This document shows positions 24,999 to 34,273 of a stretch of DNA of 38,291 bases, one piece after another. The notes under the pieces were generated by a model. That model did no database searches. It was not told the origin of the DNA and saw only the letters and a program-made list of their open reading frames with translations. The DNA comes from Candidatus Binatia bacterium (GTDB taxonomy: Bacteria > Desulfobacterota > Binatia > UBA9968 > JAJDTQ01). The stretch lies in assembly GCA_022823055.1 (NCBI GenBank), contig JAJDXX010000168.1, forward strand, positions 1 to 38,291. The letters run 5' to 3'. How positions within the stretch are numbered: the first letter of the stretch is position 1; each line of letters starts with the position of its first letter. The translations under genes were made by a program, and so were the position numbers.

Positions 24999-26342
24999 AT
25001 GAACGAATGCGCCTCCATTCTGGCGATCGGCGATGTTCACCTCGGCGCGCCCTGCTCGGGTGTGCCCCGCGGCATTTCCGCGTGGGGAGTGGATCTCGGA
25101 GAACTCACGCCCGTTGCGGCACTCCGGCGATCTGTTGATTTCGCGATCCAGCAGCACGTCGACGCGGTCCTGTTCGCCGGTGATGTGGTTGAGAGCGTCA
25201 ATGCCAGATTTGAGGCAATGCTGCCGCTCGAAGAAGGCGTCCGGCAACTGCTGGAAGCGGGAATCGAGGTTATCGCCGTTGCCGGCAACCATGATGTCGA
25301 AGCGTTGCCGCGGCTTGCGGCCGTGATCGACGGGTTCACCCTGTTGGGCGCCGGCGGTCGGTGGGAAGCGAGAATGATATCGAAGGACCGGTCTCCGGTT
25401 GCCCAGGTGGTCGGATGGTCTTTCGATGACAGGTTCGTGCGCCAGAGTCCGGTGGCGGGACTGCCCAGGGAACCCCTCGAGGCGCCGTCGCGTGCTGTTC
25501 CCAGGATTGGTCTGCTGCACGCGGATCTGGACGCTCCCGGCGGACACTACGCGCCCATCCGACGGGCCGAGGTTGACGATGCCGGCTACGACGCCTGGCT
25601 CCTGGGCCATGTCCACCAGCCTTCGCTTGAGACGTCATCCACGGCCACGGAAAGCCGTCCCTGCGGCTATCTCGGTTCGCTCGTCGGACTCGACCCGTCG
25701 GAACCGGGCCCGCATGGTCCCTGGCTCCTTACGGTAGGCAATGATGGACGCATGGACCTCAGGCAGGTTCCCCTTGCGCCCCTGCGATGGGAGGAGGTGT
25801 CCGTGTCGGTGGAAGGGCTCCATCACGTCGAGGAAGTGCCTGACAGATTGATAAGGGAAGCGGAGAGAGTCGTCCACCGACTCGGCGAACACTCCATCCT
25901 TCCCCGAGCCCTCGGCCTGCGCGTGCAGCTCACGGGGACAAGCGCCGGCTATGAAGGGGTCCGGCGGTGGATTTCCGACGGCGAGTGGAACGCCATGGGG
26001 CGTAACGTCGATGGCACGGCCGTCTTCTTTAGCGAGATCGTCGACTCGATGGACCTGCCGCTGGACCTCGCCGAGATCGCGTCTGGAGACGATCCCGCGG
26101 CCCTGATGGCGCAACGGCTGCTGATGCTCATGCACGACGACGCCCGATCAAGGGCGCTGCTGGAGGATGCCCGTGCCGCCTTGAGCGAGACCGCCGGAGA
26201 GGACGTCTGGCTGCCGGTTCAAGATCATCGCAACGCCCCGGACCCCCTGTCGGACCATGCCCTCCGCGATGTTCTTCTGCGTTCAGGGAAGGCGGCATTG
26301 AGCGCCATGCTCACGGGCTGCGAGGAGAGCAATCCATCGTGA
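24999..26342 (+). CDS. SbcD/YhaO-like metallophosphoesterase
   Basis: Calcineurin-like phosphoesterase, 447 residues, of the DNA-repair exonuclease (SbcD/Mre11, YhaO) type. Metal ligands are in GDVHLG (D12, H14), AGDVVE (D62), GNHD (N97, H98) and GHVH (H204, H206), all intact. The C-terminal third (after about 260) resembles the capping and partner-binding part of YhaO. Proteins of this type act as Mn-dependent nucleases driven by an SbcC/Rad50-type ATPase. The stop overlaps the start of exactly such an ATPase (GTGA at 26339-26342), so the two are translated together and very likely form one complex. ATG 24999 is preceded only by a weak AGGT. Role in repair or in defence against foreign DNA is not decided by the sequence. 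Confidence 0.9.
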   Translation: MNECASILAIGDVHLGAPCSGVPRGISAWGVDLGELTPVAALRRSVDFAIQQHVDAVLFAGDVVESVNARFEAMLPLEEGVRQLLEAGIEVIAVAGNHDVEALPRLAAVIDGFTLLGAGGRWEARMISKDRSPVAQVVGWSFDDRFVRQSPVAGLPREPLEAPSRAVPRIGLLHADLDAPGGHYAPIRRAEVDDAGYDAWLLGHVHQPSLETSSTATESRPCGYLGSLVGLDPSEPGPHGPWLLTVGNDGRMDLRQVPLAPLRWEEVSVSVEGLHHVEEVPDRLIREAERVVHRLGEHSILPRALGLRVQLTGTSAGYEGVRRWISDGEWNAMGRNVDGTAVFFSEIVDSMDLPLDLAEIASGDDPAALMAQRLLMLMHDDARSRALLEDARAALSETAGEDVWLPVQDHRNAPDPLSDHALRDVLLRSGKAALSAMLTGCEESNPS

Positions 26343-29300
26343 AACTGCTGCGGCTTGTCGTAGGCCGGCTCCCGGGAATAGGCCGACCTTTTGAAATCGA
26401 AGCGGCGGGAGCGGGCTTCCACGTCGTATTCGGTCCGAACGGTATCGGCAAGTCGAGCATCTGTCGGGCGGTGGAGGGATTGTACTGGGAGGATCGCGGC
26501 CCCACGCGGTTGACGTCGGTTGTCGGCGAATTCGAACTGGACGGAGAAACTTGGCGGGGCGAGCGCGAAGGGGCGCGTATCCGATGGCAAGACGGCGACG
26601 GCCGGAATGTTTCTCCGAATTTGCCGCCGTCCTACAGCTCCCGCTGTTTCTTTCTGAACCTCCGCTCTCTGATGGATCCGTCGCGGGACGGCACCGCCGA
26701 CATCGCCTCGGAAATACGGCGGCAGATGTCCGGCGGATTCGATCTGGAAAAGATCGCCTCGGGCCTGTTCGCCACCGTGACCACCCAGCGTGGCCGCCGC
26801 GAGCGGAATGACTTCAACAAGGCGGCGGAAGACGTCGAGGAGTTGGCCGGAAGGCACAACGACCTCCAGCGGCGCGCGGATGAGCTTGAAGAACTGAAGT
26901 CGCAACTCCGTGACGCAGAGACCGCCACCCGGCGGCTCGCTCTTGTCGAACGCGCAATAGGACTTGCGCGCCGCCGGGAGGAGCTTGCCGCCATCGTCGA
27001 GAGAATCAGGGCCTTGCCCGGCGCCTTGGCGAACCTGACCGGCAAGGAGGTGGAGGAGGTCGAGCGCCAGCAGGCTCAGGTGGACAGGTTGGCCGAACGG
27101 GCCCGTTCCCTGGAACGAGAGTTGGCCGAAGCGCGCGAGGCGAGGCGGAAGTCCGGGCTTGCCAGCCCCCTGGAGCAGGCCGATCTCGCGGCTTGGCGCG
27201 AAAACGCGGGTGAATTGGAACGCGTCGAAGTGGCGCTCGCGGCGGCAAGGAGCGAACGCGACGTTTCCCGCAGCAGACTTGCGGCGGCATCGCACGCGAT
27301 GGGTGGCGGCGGTGCCGACAACGTCGCGCTGACCTTGCCGGAACAGAGCGAGCTGTTCGAGTTCCTTCGGTCGAGCCAAGCACACGAGATCCGGGTCGGC
27401 ACCGTCCGGGAAAGACTGAATCTACTCGAATACGTCGATGCGCCAAGCGGCGGTCGGCGGGATGTCGACACGCTCCGGGAGGCGGCGGAGGCCCTGCGTT
27501 CGTGGCTGCGCGTATCCGAGCCGGACAACCCGGCGATCAGGGCGCGCGCACGGTGGGCTTGGCTCGTTTCGGCCCTCGCCATGCTTTCGGCAAGCGTCGT
27601 ACTGGCGGTGCTCGTCGATCCGTCGCTGATCCAGCTCGCGGCCGCGGGTGTCGCGCTCGCCCTGCCGGTCGTGGTCTTGGGCAATCGAAGCGCCTCGAGA
27701 GCCGCACGAAACGCCGCAAGATCGGCATTCGAAAGGCTGTGTCTTGAAGAGCCCGACGAGTGGGAGATTTCATCGGTGGAATCACGGTTGCACAGTCTGG
27801 AAGGCGAGACCGTAGATGTCCTGGCCTCCGTGCAGCGCACGCGTGACCGTGCCGTGGAACGACAAGCGCTCGAAAGCGAAATGGAGGGCTTGGCGGAACA
27901 GCGGGGTGCCCTTGATGCGCGCAGAAAGGAGCTTCAGGGAAGGCTCGGCCTGGATACGCTTCCGCAGGATGCGGAGCTCGTGGATTTCGCGCGGGCGCTT
28001 GATCAACTCCGCATGGCCCGGGGCGACGACGAGGCCGCCGCGGGCAAGGCGGGCGGCCTCGAAGAGCGTCAGGCCACCCTCGTGGCGGAGTTGGCGGGTG
28101 TTCTGGAACATTACGGCGAACCGCGGCCGACGAGCGCCGCAACGGCCCGGGCGCGTCTCAACAGTCTAGCGGACAGAAACTCGCTGCTGGTGCGGGCGCT
28201 CTCGGACGAAAGGGCACTGACGGCCCAGCTCGAGGAAATTTCCGCCGCCCGTGAAGGGGCTGCCGGTTCCATCAGAACGATCTACTCGGAGGCGGCACTG
28301 GAGGAAGGCGACCTGAGCGGCCTCGTTCGGCTGCTCGGCTCATTGCAGCGCTACCGTGAACTGAACAGCGAAAGGACAAGCCTGGAGGGCCAGATCGGCC
28401 TCGATTGCGCGGAGCTGAAGAAAGCCGGCGAACCCGAACTGGCCGAATGCGACGGTCTGTCCCTGGTCCCGCTCAAGGAGAGTCTGACGAGCCTGGCGAC
28501 GAAGGCGACCGCACTGAGAAGCGAGATCGCCGGGACCGCTGCCCGGATCGATGAGGCGAAGAGGAGCAACGCCATGCGGGACCTCATCGGCGTTCGCGAG
28601 GAAGCCCGCGCCAGGTTGCGGAATCTCCGTGACGAGGCGTTTCACGCCAAGGCGGGGAGATATCTCATGGACGCCGTAAGAGGGGAGTACGAGCAGAGCC
28701 GGATGCCCCGGGTCCTCGAACGCGCCCGCGAGCTTTTTTCCGGGTTCACCTATCATGGCTATGAACTTCGCTTGGCCAAGGACGAAGAGACGCCCCGTCT
28801 CGTTGCCGTTGAGTTGCGTAGCGGAGAGGCGCGCGAACTCGATGAGCTCTCGGACGGTACGCGCGCCCAGTTGCTGTTGGCGGCGCGAATCGCGTTTGCC
28901 GAGCAGGTGGAGCGGGGAATGGTGCTGCCGCTGTTTCTCGACGAAGCGCTCGACCAGAGCGATCCCAGGCGATTCGAAGCCATGGTGCGAAGCATCGGGC
29001 GCGTCGGAAGAGAACAGGACCGCCAGATCTTTTACTTCACCAGCGATCCGCTTGATGTCGACCGGATTCGCCATGCGCTCGGGAAGGAGGATTGCGACAT
29101 CGCCGCTGCCATCGACCTGGGCCGGATACGAACGAACGTGGACAGCGCGGGCGGGTCGCGCGCGCTGAGCATTGATCCGGGGCCGACGGTTCCGGCGCCC
29201 GACGGGCGGTCCCCGGAGGAGTATGGTGCGGTCATCGGCGTGCCGGCGTTCCTTCCGGCGCTCGGCCATGCCGAACAGCATTTCTTCTACGTTCTGTGGG

Positions 29301-29839
29301 ACGATCTGGACCTGGTGCACGACCTTCTGTCGAACGGTATCGAGCGTGTGGGCCAGTGGAAGACGGTTTCGGGCACTCCGCTTGCCGATAGGCTCGGTTC
29401 CCGTTCGGTGACTCCGTCGGAAACCTCGTTGCGGTTGGACCTTCTCGAGGTCTTTTGCGGGTTGTGGAAACAGGGAAGGGGCCGGACTGTGGACCGCGAC
29501 GCCCTCGAAGAGAGCGGCGCCCTCACCGGGCGGCTCCTCGAAGATGTGGCGTCCATTGCCCGAGAACTCCATGGCGACGCGAAGCGGCTTGTCGCTGCGC
29601 TCGGGGAGAACAGGGAACCGCGTCTGCGGAGTCTTCGGAGAAGCAGCGTCGAGAGGCTCAGGCGTCATCTGATCGAATACGGCTATCTCGACGAACGCCC
29701 CGTTCTCGCCGAGGGCGAACTGCGGCTCCGGGCACTGACCAGCCCGGCGGCGAACGGACTACCCGGCACGGTGGCGAGCGGCTGCCTCAAGCGTTGGTGG
29801 GAATGGGCCCGGAAATCTTCCGAGCCCGAGCTTCGATAA
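26339..29839 (+). CDS. SbcC/YhaN-like AAA ATPase with membrane hairpin and C-terminal extension
   Basis: A 1166-residue SMC/Rad50-like ATPase. Walker A is GPNGIGKSS (32-40), Walker B with catalytic Glu is LPLFLDEALDQSD (D868, E869), and the signature region reads DELSDGTRAQLLLAARIA. Long coiled-coil arms lie at about 155-400 and 455-830. In the middle, where Rad50 would have a zinc hook, two hydrophobic segments (about 406-427 and 434-452) form a likely membrane hairpin, as in YhaN. After the ATPase (from about 910) comes an extension of roughly 250 residues not found in SbcC or YhaN as far as I know (VIGVPAFLPALGHAEQHFFY, then helices rich in Leu/Arg). Translation starts at GTG 26339, inside the stop of the phosphoesterase gene. 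Confidence 0.9.
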   Translation: MKLLRLVVGRLPGIGRPFEIEAAGAGFHVVFGPNGIGKSSICRAVEGLYWEDRGPTRLTSVVGEFELDGETWRGEREGARIRWQDGDGRNVSPNLPPSYSSRCFFLNLRSLMDPSRDGTADIASEIRRQMSGGFDLEKIASGLFATVTTQRGRRERNDFNKAAEDVEELAGRHNDLQRRADELEELKSQLRDAETATRRLALVERAIGLARRREELAAIVERIRALPGALANLTGKEVEEVERQQAQVDRLAERARSLERELAEAREARRKSGLASPLEQADLAAWRENAGELERVEVALAAARSERDVSRSRLAAASHAMGGGGADNVALTLPEQSELFEFLRSSQAHEIRVGTVRERLNLLEYVDAPSGGRRDVDTLREAAEALRSWLRVSEPDNPAIRARARWAWLVSALAMLSASVVLAVLVDPSLIQLAAAGVALALPVVVLGNRSASRAARNAARSAFERLCLEEPDEWEISSVESRLHSLEGETVDVLASVQRTRDRAVERQALESEMEGLAEQRGALDARRKELQGRLGLDTLPQDAELVDFARALDQLRMARGDDEAAAGKAGGLEERQATLVAELAGVLEHYGEPRPTSAATARARLNSLADRNSLLVRALSDERALTAQLEEISAAREGAAGSIRTIYSEAALEEGDLSGLVRLLGSLQRYRELNSERTSLEGQIGLDCAELKKAGEPELAECDGLSLVPLKESLTSLATKATALRSEIAGTAARIDEAKRSNAMRDLIGVREEARARLRNLRDEAFHAKAGRYLMDAVRGEYEQSRMPRVLERARELFSGFTYHGYELRLAKDEETPRLVAVELRSGEARELDELSDGTRAQLLLAARIAFAEQVERGMVLPLFLDEALDQSDPRRFEAMVRSIGRVGREQDRQIFYFTSDPLDVDRIRHALGKEDCDIAAAIDLGRIRTNVDSAGGSRALSIDPGPTVPAPDGRSPEEYGAVIGVPAFLPALGHAEQHFFYVLWDDLDLVHDLLSNGIERVGQWKTVSGTPLADRLGSRSVTPSETSLRLDLLEVFCGLWKQGRGRTVDRDALEESGALTGRLLEDVASIARELHGDAKRLVAALGENREPRLRSLRRSSVERLRRHLIEYGYLDERPVLAEGELRLRALTSPAANGLPGTVASGCLKRWWEWARKSSEPELR

Positions 29840-30548
29840 CGGAGCCCTGCGTTCATCAGTTCGGCAACGTCGTGGGGGGGACTCCTTTTGCCCGGGCTTG
29901 CGGACAGCCCCACCGTACCCGCGGGGCCGTAGCCCCGGTCATGCGGGGTCCCGGATTTCGCACGCGCCAGCCTCGTTAACCGAGGGGCCGCGAAAGACCC
30001 TGGCAGTGAACGCGCGACTCATCGCCGCGGGCGCGCGGGCATGGATGGATGCCGCATCTCCGACCGTGGTCAAGGTTGAAGAATGCCTTTGCGGTCTCAC
30101 CATTGACACACGCAAAAAATGCTATTTGGTCGTATATGACTACGCGAAACACACCCATGATGTGTATAGTCAATGCGTCGAAAAGGGCTTAGCAAGTCTG
30201 CGGACGAGCGTCCCCGGCCGACTCGCAATAGTGCCCCGGGTCGTGGCTGGCCCGGGCATCGGCATGTCGCAGGCGGCATGGCCGTCGAACACCAGGGGTG
30301 GTTGCGGACCGCAGGACACGAGCGCGACGGGACCGAGTTGGAGACGGTCTCGTCGAGGAGTGAAAGGAGATATGACGCGCGGACCGACGCGTTCCGTGTG
30401 AACGTGTTCGCATGCGCCAGTGTGAGAGCGCGAATCCAGCTTGACCGGATCGGCTTGCGTTGTCTTGATCGCGGACCTTCGCGGCGAGGGTCTGCCGCAG
30501 GTGTGAGTCGTGTCGGGATGCGGCTTCGCTGGTACTCGGAGGTGCTCC
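29840..30548. other. Long intergenic/leader region
   Basis: About 700 bases without a convincing gene. Overlapping short hairpins GGGGC-CGTA-GCCCC (29923-29936) and CCCCG...CGGGG (29933-29948) could end the upstream operon, though no T-run follows. TTGACA at 30103-30108 begins an AT-rich patch, but no -10 is well placed. A 133-codon frame (30173-30574) is Arg/Gly-rich and looks non-coding. Confidence 0.5.
30107..30170 (+). repeat. AT-rich element, copy B
   Basis: CACACGCAAAAAATGCTATTT then CGTATATGAC, and about 25 bases on GATGTGTATAG, matching copy A at 22057-22117 in order and spacing. Inside it ACACA...TGTGT and GACTA...TAGTC form nested inverted pairs. It sits about 380 bases upstream of the TPR gene. 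Confidence 0.5.
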
Positions 30549-32681
30549 ATGGAACGCCAAGGGATGGGCCATAACGAACGACGGGACGGACTCGATTCGC
30601 CCGAAGGCGCAACCGCCCCTGCGCCGGATGAAGCGAACCGCGGGGAGACGGAAGCGGGCGGGGTTTCCGAGCCTGTGGATCAACCTTGGTGGGATGGCGG
30701 GCCGAGGGACGAAGAGGCGGACGGCGACAGATCCCGTGACGCGGGGGTTGCGCAGCAGGCAACCCTGGCCGAGTCTCGCAAACACAGGCCGGGGGGATAC
30801 ATGTACAGAGGGGTGATGTACGGCGGCGTGGCGCCGGAGCCGGGAGCGGGAGCGGCGGAGGCCGGCGACGAGCCGCCGGACGATGCCGTGCTCGCCGTCA
30901 TGTCGGAGGAGCAAGCGGGCGGTCCTGCCGTCGAAGAAGATGCGCCGCCGGCCATGGATTCTCCGTGGTGGCAGGAAGCTGCGCCGCTCGGGGATGCCGC
31001 CGGGCAGGGACTTGGCGAGGGCGGTGACCAGGAAGAACCTCCTGCGCCCGCGGCGTCCATGCCGGCGGAGTACGGCGGCGCGGCGCCGGAGCCGGGAGCG
31101 GGAGCGGCGGAGGCCGGCGACGAGCCGCCGGACGATGCCGTGCTCGCCGTCATGTCGGAGGAGCAAGCGGGCGGTCCTGCCGTCGAAGAAGATGCGCTCC
31201 CGGCCATGGATTCTCCATGGTGGCAGGAAGCTGCGCGGCTCGGGGATGCCGCCGGACAGGGATTTGGCGAGGGCGGTAACGAGGAAGAACCTCCTGCGCC
31301 CGCGGCGTCGGAGCCCGGAGCGGGAGCGGCGGAGGCCGGCGACGAGCCGCCGGACGATGCCGTGCTCGCCGTCATGCCGCCGAAGCCGGCGGATGGTCCC
31401 GTCACCGAGGAAGAGGCGCAGGTGCCGCCGGCCGTGGATCCTCCATGGTGGCAGAAAGCTGCGCGGCTCGGGGATGCCGCCGGGCAGGGGCTTGGCGAGG
31501 GCGGTGACGAGGAAGAACGCGAGCTGCAGAATCGGGTGCATCCGGCTTCGCCGCCCGGTTTGTCGCAAGCGGCGGAAGGGCTGGCCGAGGTTCCGTCCAT
31601 CGATCCGATTCGGTCCATCGTGGCCGAGGTCTGTCCCGACGGGCTGTTGCTGGTCGAGAAGGTTGAGGCTCCACTGCCGGAGTGGGCCCATGCCGCCGTG
31701 ACCGCAGCGCGGAACGACCTGGCCCGGCGTTCGGCGGAACGCCGGGCGGTGGATGCCGACGAGTATCTTCAACTGGCCATCGTTGAACACATCTTGGGCC
31801 TTCACGAGGACGCGGACGGTCACCTCAAGGAGGCGCTGCCGCACAGCGAGCGGTTCGGGCCTGTCTTGAACGCGCTGGCCGTCACGAACCTGGCGCGCGG
31901 GAAGATCGCTCCGGCCATCGTCTACTGCAAGGAGGCTCTCCGCGAAACCGACGGGGACGACGCCGTCCGCGCGGCCGCATCTTCCAACTTGGGAGATCTT
32001 TACCGTCTTCAGGGAAACGCCTCCCAGGCGGCCGAGGCGTACGAGGCGGCCATCCGCTGCGCGGGATCTCATGGGGACGACCCCCGGCTGCCGCGGCTGC
32101 ATTTTCATGCCGGGTCCCTCTACCGGCACTTGGGAGAAGCGGACAAGGCGCGCGCCCACCTCTCCGAATCCGTCCGCCTGTTCGGGGACGCGGGTGACGA
32201 ACCGGGGCACATCCGCGCCCTCGGAACGCTGGGCCTGGCGTTGAACGACGCAGGCCTCCACGACCTCGCCTTGAGGAGCTTCGAAGAAGGGGTGCGGATT
32301 TGTCTGCGGACCGGGGACAAGCCCGGGGCCGCGTTGGTGCAGGACGGCATGGGCGTGGTCTACATGTCTCAGGGGCAGTTGACACGCGCTCTCGCGTATC
32401 TGGAGAGCGCCCTGTCGCTGTACCGGGAGTTGGACGACCGCGAGGGCGAGGCAGCCACCCGCCGCAACATAGCGGAAATCCATCAATTCCGGGGCGAGAC
32501 GGACCCCGGTCAAGCGGGCGAACCCGCGCCGCGCCGGCCGGAGTCCGGAGACCCGGAGGGAGCCCCCCGCAGGGCTCTGGAGGCAGAGGAAATTCTCAGG
32601 CGCGCCGGGTCGGCGGAGTTGCAGGAGAAGCGCGAAGCGGGTGATCCGAATGCCCGGGTCGAGAACGCGCGTCGCGGGTGA
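30549..32681 (+). CDS. TPR protein with acidic Pro/Gly repeats and four PWW motifs
   Basis: A 710-residue protein of unknown function. Residues 1-340 are acidic, disordered-looking Pro/Gly/Ala/Glu sequence with PWW motifs at 46, 139, 223 and 299. The last three lie in near-identical units of 84 and 74 residues. Residues about 385-650 are tetratricopeptide repeats (AVTNLARGKIAPAIVYCKEAL, ASSNLGDLYRLQGNASQAAE, LGTLGLALNDAGLHDLALRS and others), a protein-binding solenoid. No signal peptide or membrane segment is visible. GGAGGT at 30538-30543 places ATG 30549 well. It is followed 59 bases later by a Cache-HAMP receptor. The PWW units could be repeated docking sites for a partner, with the TPR part as adaptor, but this is inference. 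Confidence 0.85.
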   Translation: MERQGMGHNERRDGLDSPEGATAPAPDEANRGETEAGGVSEPVDQPWWDGGPRDEEADGDRSRDAGVAQQATLAESRKHRPGGYMYRGVMYGGVAPEPGAGAAEAGDEPPDDAVLAVMSEEQAGGPAVEEDAPPAMDSPWWQEAAPLGDAAGQGLGEGGDQEEPPAPAASMPAEYGGAAPEPGAGAAEAGDEPPDDAVLAVMSEEQAGGPAVEEDALPAMDSPWWQEAARLGDAAGQGFGEGGNEEEPPAPAASEPGAGAAEAGDEPPDDAVLAVMPPKPADGPVTEEEAQVPPAVDPPWWQKAARLGDAAGQGLGEGGDEEERELQNRVHPASPPGLSQAAEGLAEVPSIDPIRSIVAEVCPDGLLLVEKVEAPLPEWAHAAVTAARNDLARRSAERRAVDADEYLQLAIVEHILGLHEDADGHLKEALPHSERFGPVLNALAVTNLARGKIAPAIVYCKEALRETDGDDAVRAAASSNLGDLYRLQGNASQAAEAYEAAIRCAGSHGDDPRLPRLHFHAGSLYRHLGEADKARAHLSESVRLFGDAGDEPGHIRALGTLGLALNDAGLHDLALRSFEEGVRICLRTGDKPGAALVQDGMGVVYMSQGQLTRALAYLESALSLYRELDDREGEAATRRNIAEIHQFRGETDPGQAGEPAPRRPESGDPEGAPRRALEAEEILRRAGSAELQEKREAGDPNARVENARRG
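30831..31520 (+). repeat. Three in-frame direct repeats (252 and 222 bp period)
   Basis: Units start near 30831, 31083 and 31305 (anchor AGGCCGGCGA at 30859, 31111 and 31333). They are nearly identical at nucleotide level, including third codon positions, so duplication was recent or is kept uniform by recombination. Each unit carries DEPPDDAVLAVM, a PWW motif and GDAAGQGLGEGG. The periods are multiples of three, so the frame is kept. Confidence 0.9.
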
Positions 32682-32695
32682 CGGCAAAGAGCCGC

Positions 32696-32712
32696 GGGAG
32701 AAGCGTTTTCCC
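32696..32712 (+). terminator. Weak hairpin after TPR gene
   Basis: GGGAGAA-GCG-TTTTCCC forms a 7-pair stem with one G-T pair and a 3-base loop, followed by GGTTTGAC. It could attenuate transcription between the TPR and receptor genes. It is a weak terminator at best. Confidence 0.3.
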
Positions 32713-32740
32713 GGTTTGACAAACAAGAGGGCATCCTCCA

Positions 32741-34210
32741 ATGACTCATTCGCTTGGTGTTCGTTTCGGGTTGGCCGTGTTCCTTCTTGTGTGGGTTCCG
32801 TTGCTGGCAGTGACGGGATGGGGAGCATACTGGTTGTGGCTGCGGACGGAGGGCCGCCCGTCGCCCGCCCTTGAGTCGCTGGCGTTGCGTGGCGACGCAC
32901 TGAAGCTCACCGAGGCGGCCTCGGGTCTTGCGGAAACGATCGACAGGTTCATGCTCGACCGCATCGTCGAGGTGCGGACCTGGGCGTCGTCGCCGGTGGT
33001 GGTGGCGGCGGTGAAGAAGGCGCGAGCCGCCCACGCCAAGGAGGGGCTGGACAACCTCGCCGTACAGCAGATCGAGGGGAAGTTCCGGGTCCGGAAGAGC
33101 ATGGGGGTCGCGCCCGCGGCGCGCACGTACCTGAGCGAACAGATCAGGATGTCCCCTCACTTTGCGGAGGTATTCTTCACGGACAACTTGGGCTTCAATG
33201 TGGCGCTGACGAACCCGACCTCGGACTTCGTCCAGTCCGACGAGGATTGGTGGCAGCGGGCGTGGTCGGCAGGGGTTTCCGTTGGCGAGATAGAGTTCGA
33301 CTCCTCGGCCAACGTATGGGCGCTGGCCCTCTCGGTGCGCATTCATGACTCCGGAGCCGGGACTCCGATCGGCGTGATGAAGGCGGTTCTGTCCGTCCGC
33401 TTCGTGCAGTTGTTCGCCGACCGCGTGGCGCGTCGTCTGTCCGCCCCCGGGCACCTGCTGCATGCCCAACTTTCCGATTCGGCGCGTGACGGCCGCGCGC
33501 TCGGGTCGCAGTTCCTGGTGGTGACCCGCAACGGGTTGCTGGTCGCGGAGACGCGCTCCGCGCACGCTCGCGGGCGGATCATGCAGCCGGACATCAACCT
33601 GCGCACGGATGACTCGCTGACTCACTTGAACCTGTCCTATGAGGGCGACCAGTCCGGAGCGTTCATCGCCACGCGGAACGGACTTCAGAACAGCCCGGAC
33701 GGCCCCTTGGCACCGAGTACGCTTGTCGCTTTCGCGCGTTCGGCGAGTACGGGATTCTACGAGCCGGTGGTGGAGAACTTCTCCGGTTTCGACTGGATGA
33801 TCATCGTGGAGGCGCCGAATCTGACCGGTCACAGCAACCTGCCGGAGCTCGTCGGGACACAGTGGCAGGAGCAACAGGGCTGGATCGGGGACGTGCTGTG
33901 GGTCGGCGTGGCGCTGTGCGTGGCGCTGCTGCTGTCCTCGATCCTGCTCTGCTGGCTGTTCGGGCGGTGGGTGCTGGTGCCGGTGCGCGCGTTGACCAGT
34001 CGCGTGCAACGCATGGAGCAGGGGCATATCAGCGGCAAGATCGACGTGCCGTCGAAGGGCGAGGTTGCGGAACTGGCGGAGGCCCTCGATCGCGTACGTT
34101 ACATGGTCACCAAGATGGCCGATCGGCTGCGCCAGACGTCGTCCGCGAAGGCGCAGACGACGACGCCCGCGGACGCAGCGGCCCGGCGCCCCGCGACCGA
34201 GGACACCTAG
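32741..34210 (+). CDS. Cache-HAMP membrane receptor lacking an output domain
   Basis: A 489-residue sensor-like protein. One membrane segment (about 9-31) is followed by a long periplasmic region (about 35-380) with double-Cache features: HFAEVFFTDNLGFNVALTNP, DWWQRAWSAGVSVGEIEFD and FSGFDWMIIVEAP. A second membrane segment lies at about 381-406, then a HAMP domain (LVPVRALTSRVQRMEQGHIS to AEALDRVRYMVTKMADRL, ending near 458). The chain ends after a short Pro/Ala-rich tail. Normal relatives continue into a kinase, methyl-accepting, cyclase or PP2C phosphatase domain, and none is present. The missing part could be encoded separately or lost. The ligand is unknown. GAGGG precedes ATG 32741. It is in a run of same-direction genes with a truncated STAS protein further on. 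Confidence 0.88.
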   Translation: MTHSLGVRFGLAVFLLVWVPLLAVTGWGAYWLWLRTEGRPSPALESLALRGDALKLTEAASGLAETIDRFMLDRIVEVRTWASSPVVVAAVKKARAAHAKEGLDNLAVQQIEGKFRVRKSMGVAPAARTYLSEQIRMSPHFAEVFFTDNLGFNVALTNPTSDFVQSDEDWWQRAWSAGVSVGEIEFDSSANVWALALSVRIHDSGAGTPIGVMKAVLSVRFVQLFADRVARRLSAPGHLLHAQLSDSARDGRALGSQFLVVTRNGLLVAETRSAHARGRIMQPDINLRTDDSLTHLNLSYEGDQSGAFIATRNGLQNSPDGPLAPSTLVAFARSASTGFYEPVVENFSGFDWMIIVEAPNLTGHSNLPELVGTQWQEQQGWIGDVLWVGVALCVALLLSSILLCWLFGRWVLVPVRALTSRVQRMEQGHISGKIDVPSKGEVAELAEALDRVRYMVTKMADRLRQTSSAKAQTTTPADAAARRPATEDT

Positions 34211-34273
34211 CCTCGGGAGTCTGCGCGCCGCAGGCAAAGAAGTTGCCGCAGGTGCGTGGATGAAGGGTGTGGA

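Noticed and set aside
23217-25616. 799-codon minus-strand frame over amt and the phosphoesterase
   Set aside because: His/Arg-rich with no family match; the ammonium transporter in the other strand is unmistakable.
30173-30574. 133-codon frame upstream of the TPR gene
   Set aside because: Arg/Gly-rich, no family, no ribosome-binding site, and it runs into the TPR start.
30189-32900. 903-codon minus-strand frame opposite the TPR gene
   Set aside because: Low-complexity Arg-rich product repeating only because the real gene repeats; the plus strand has a good ribosome-binding site and TPR pattern.
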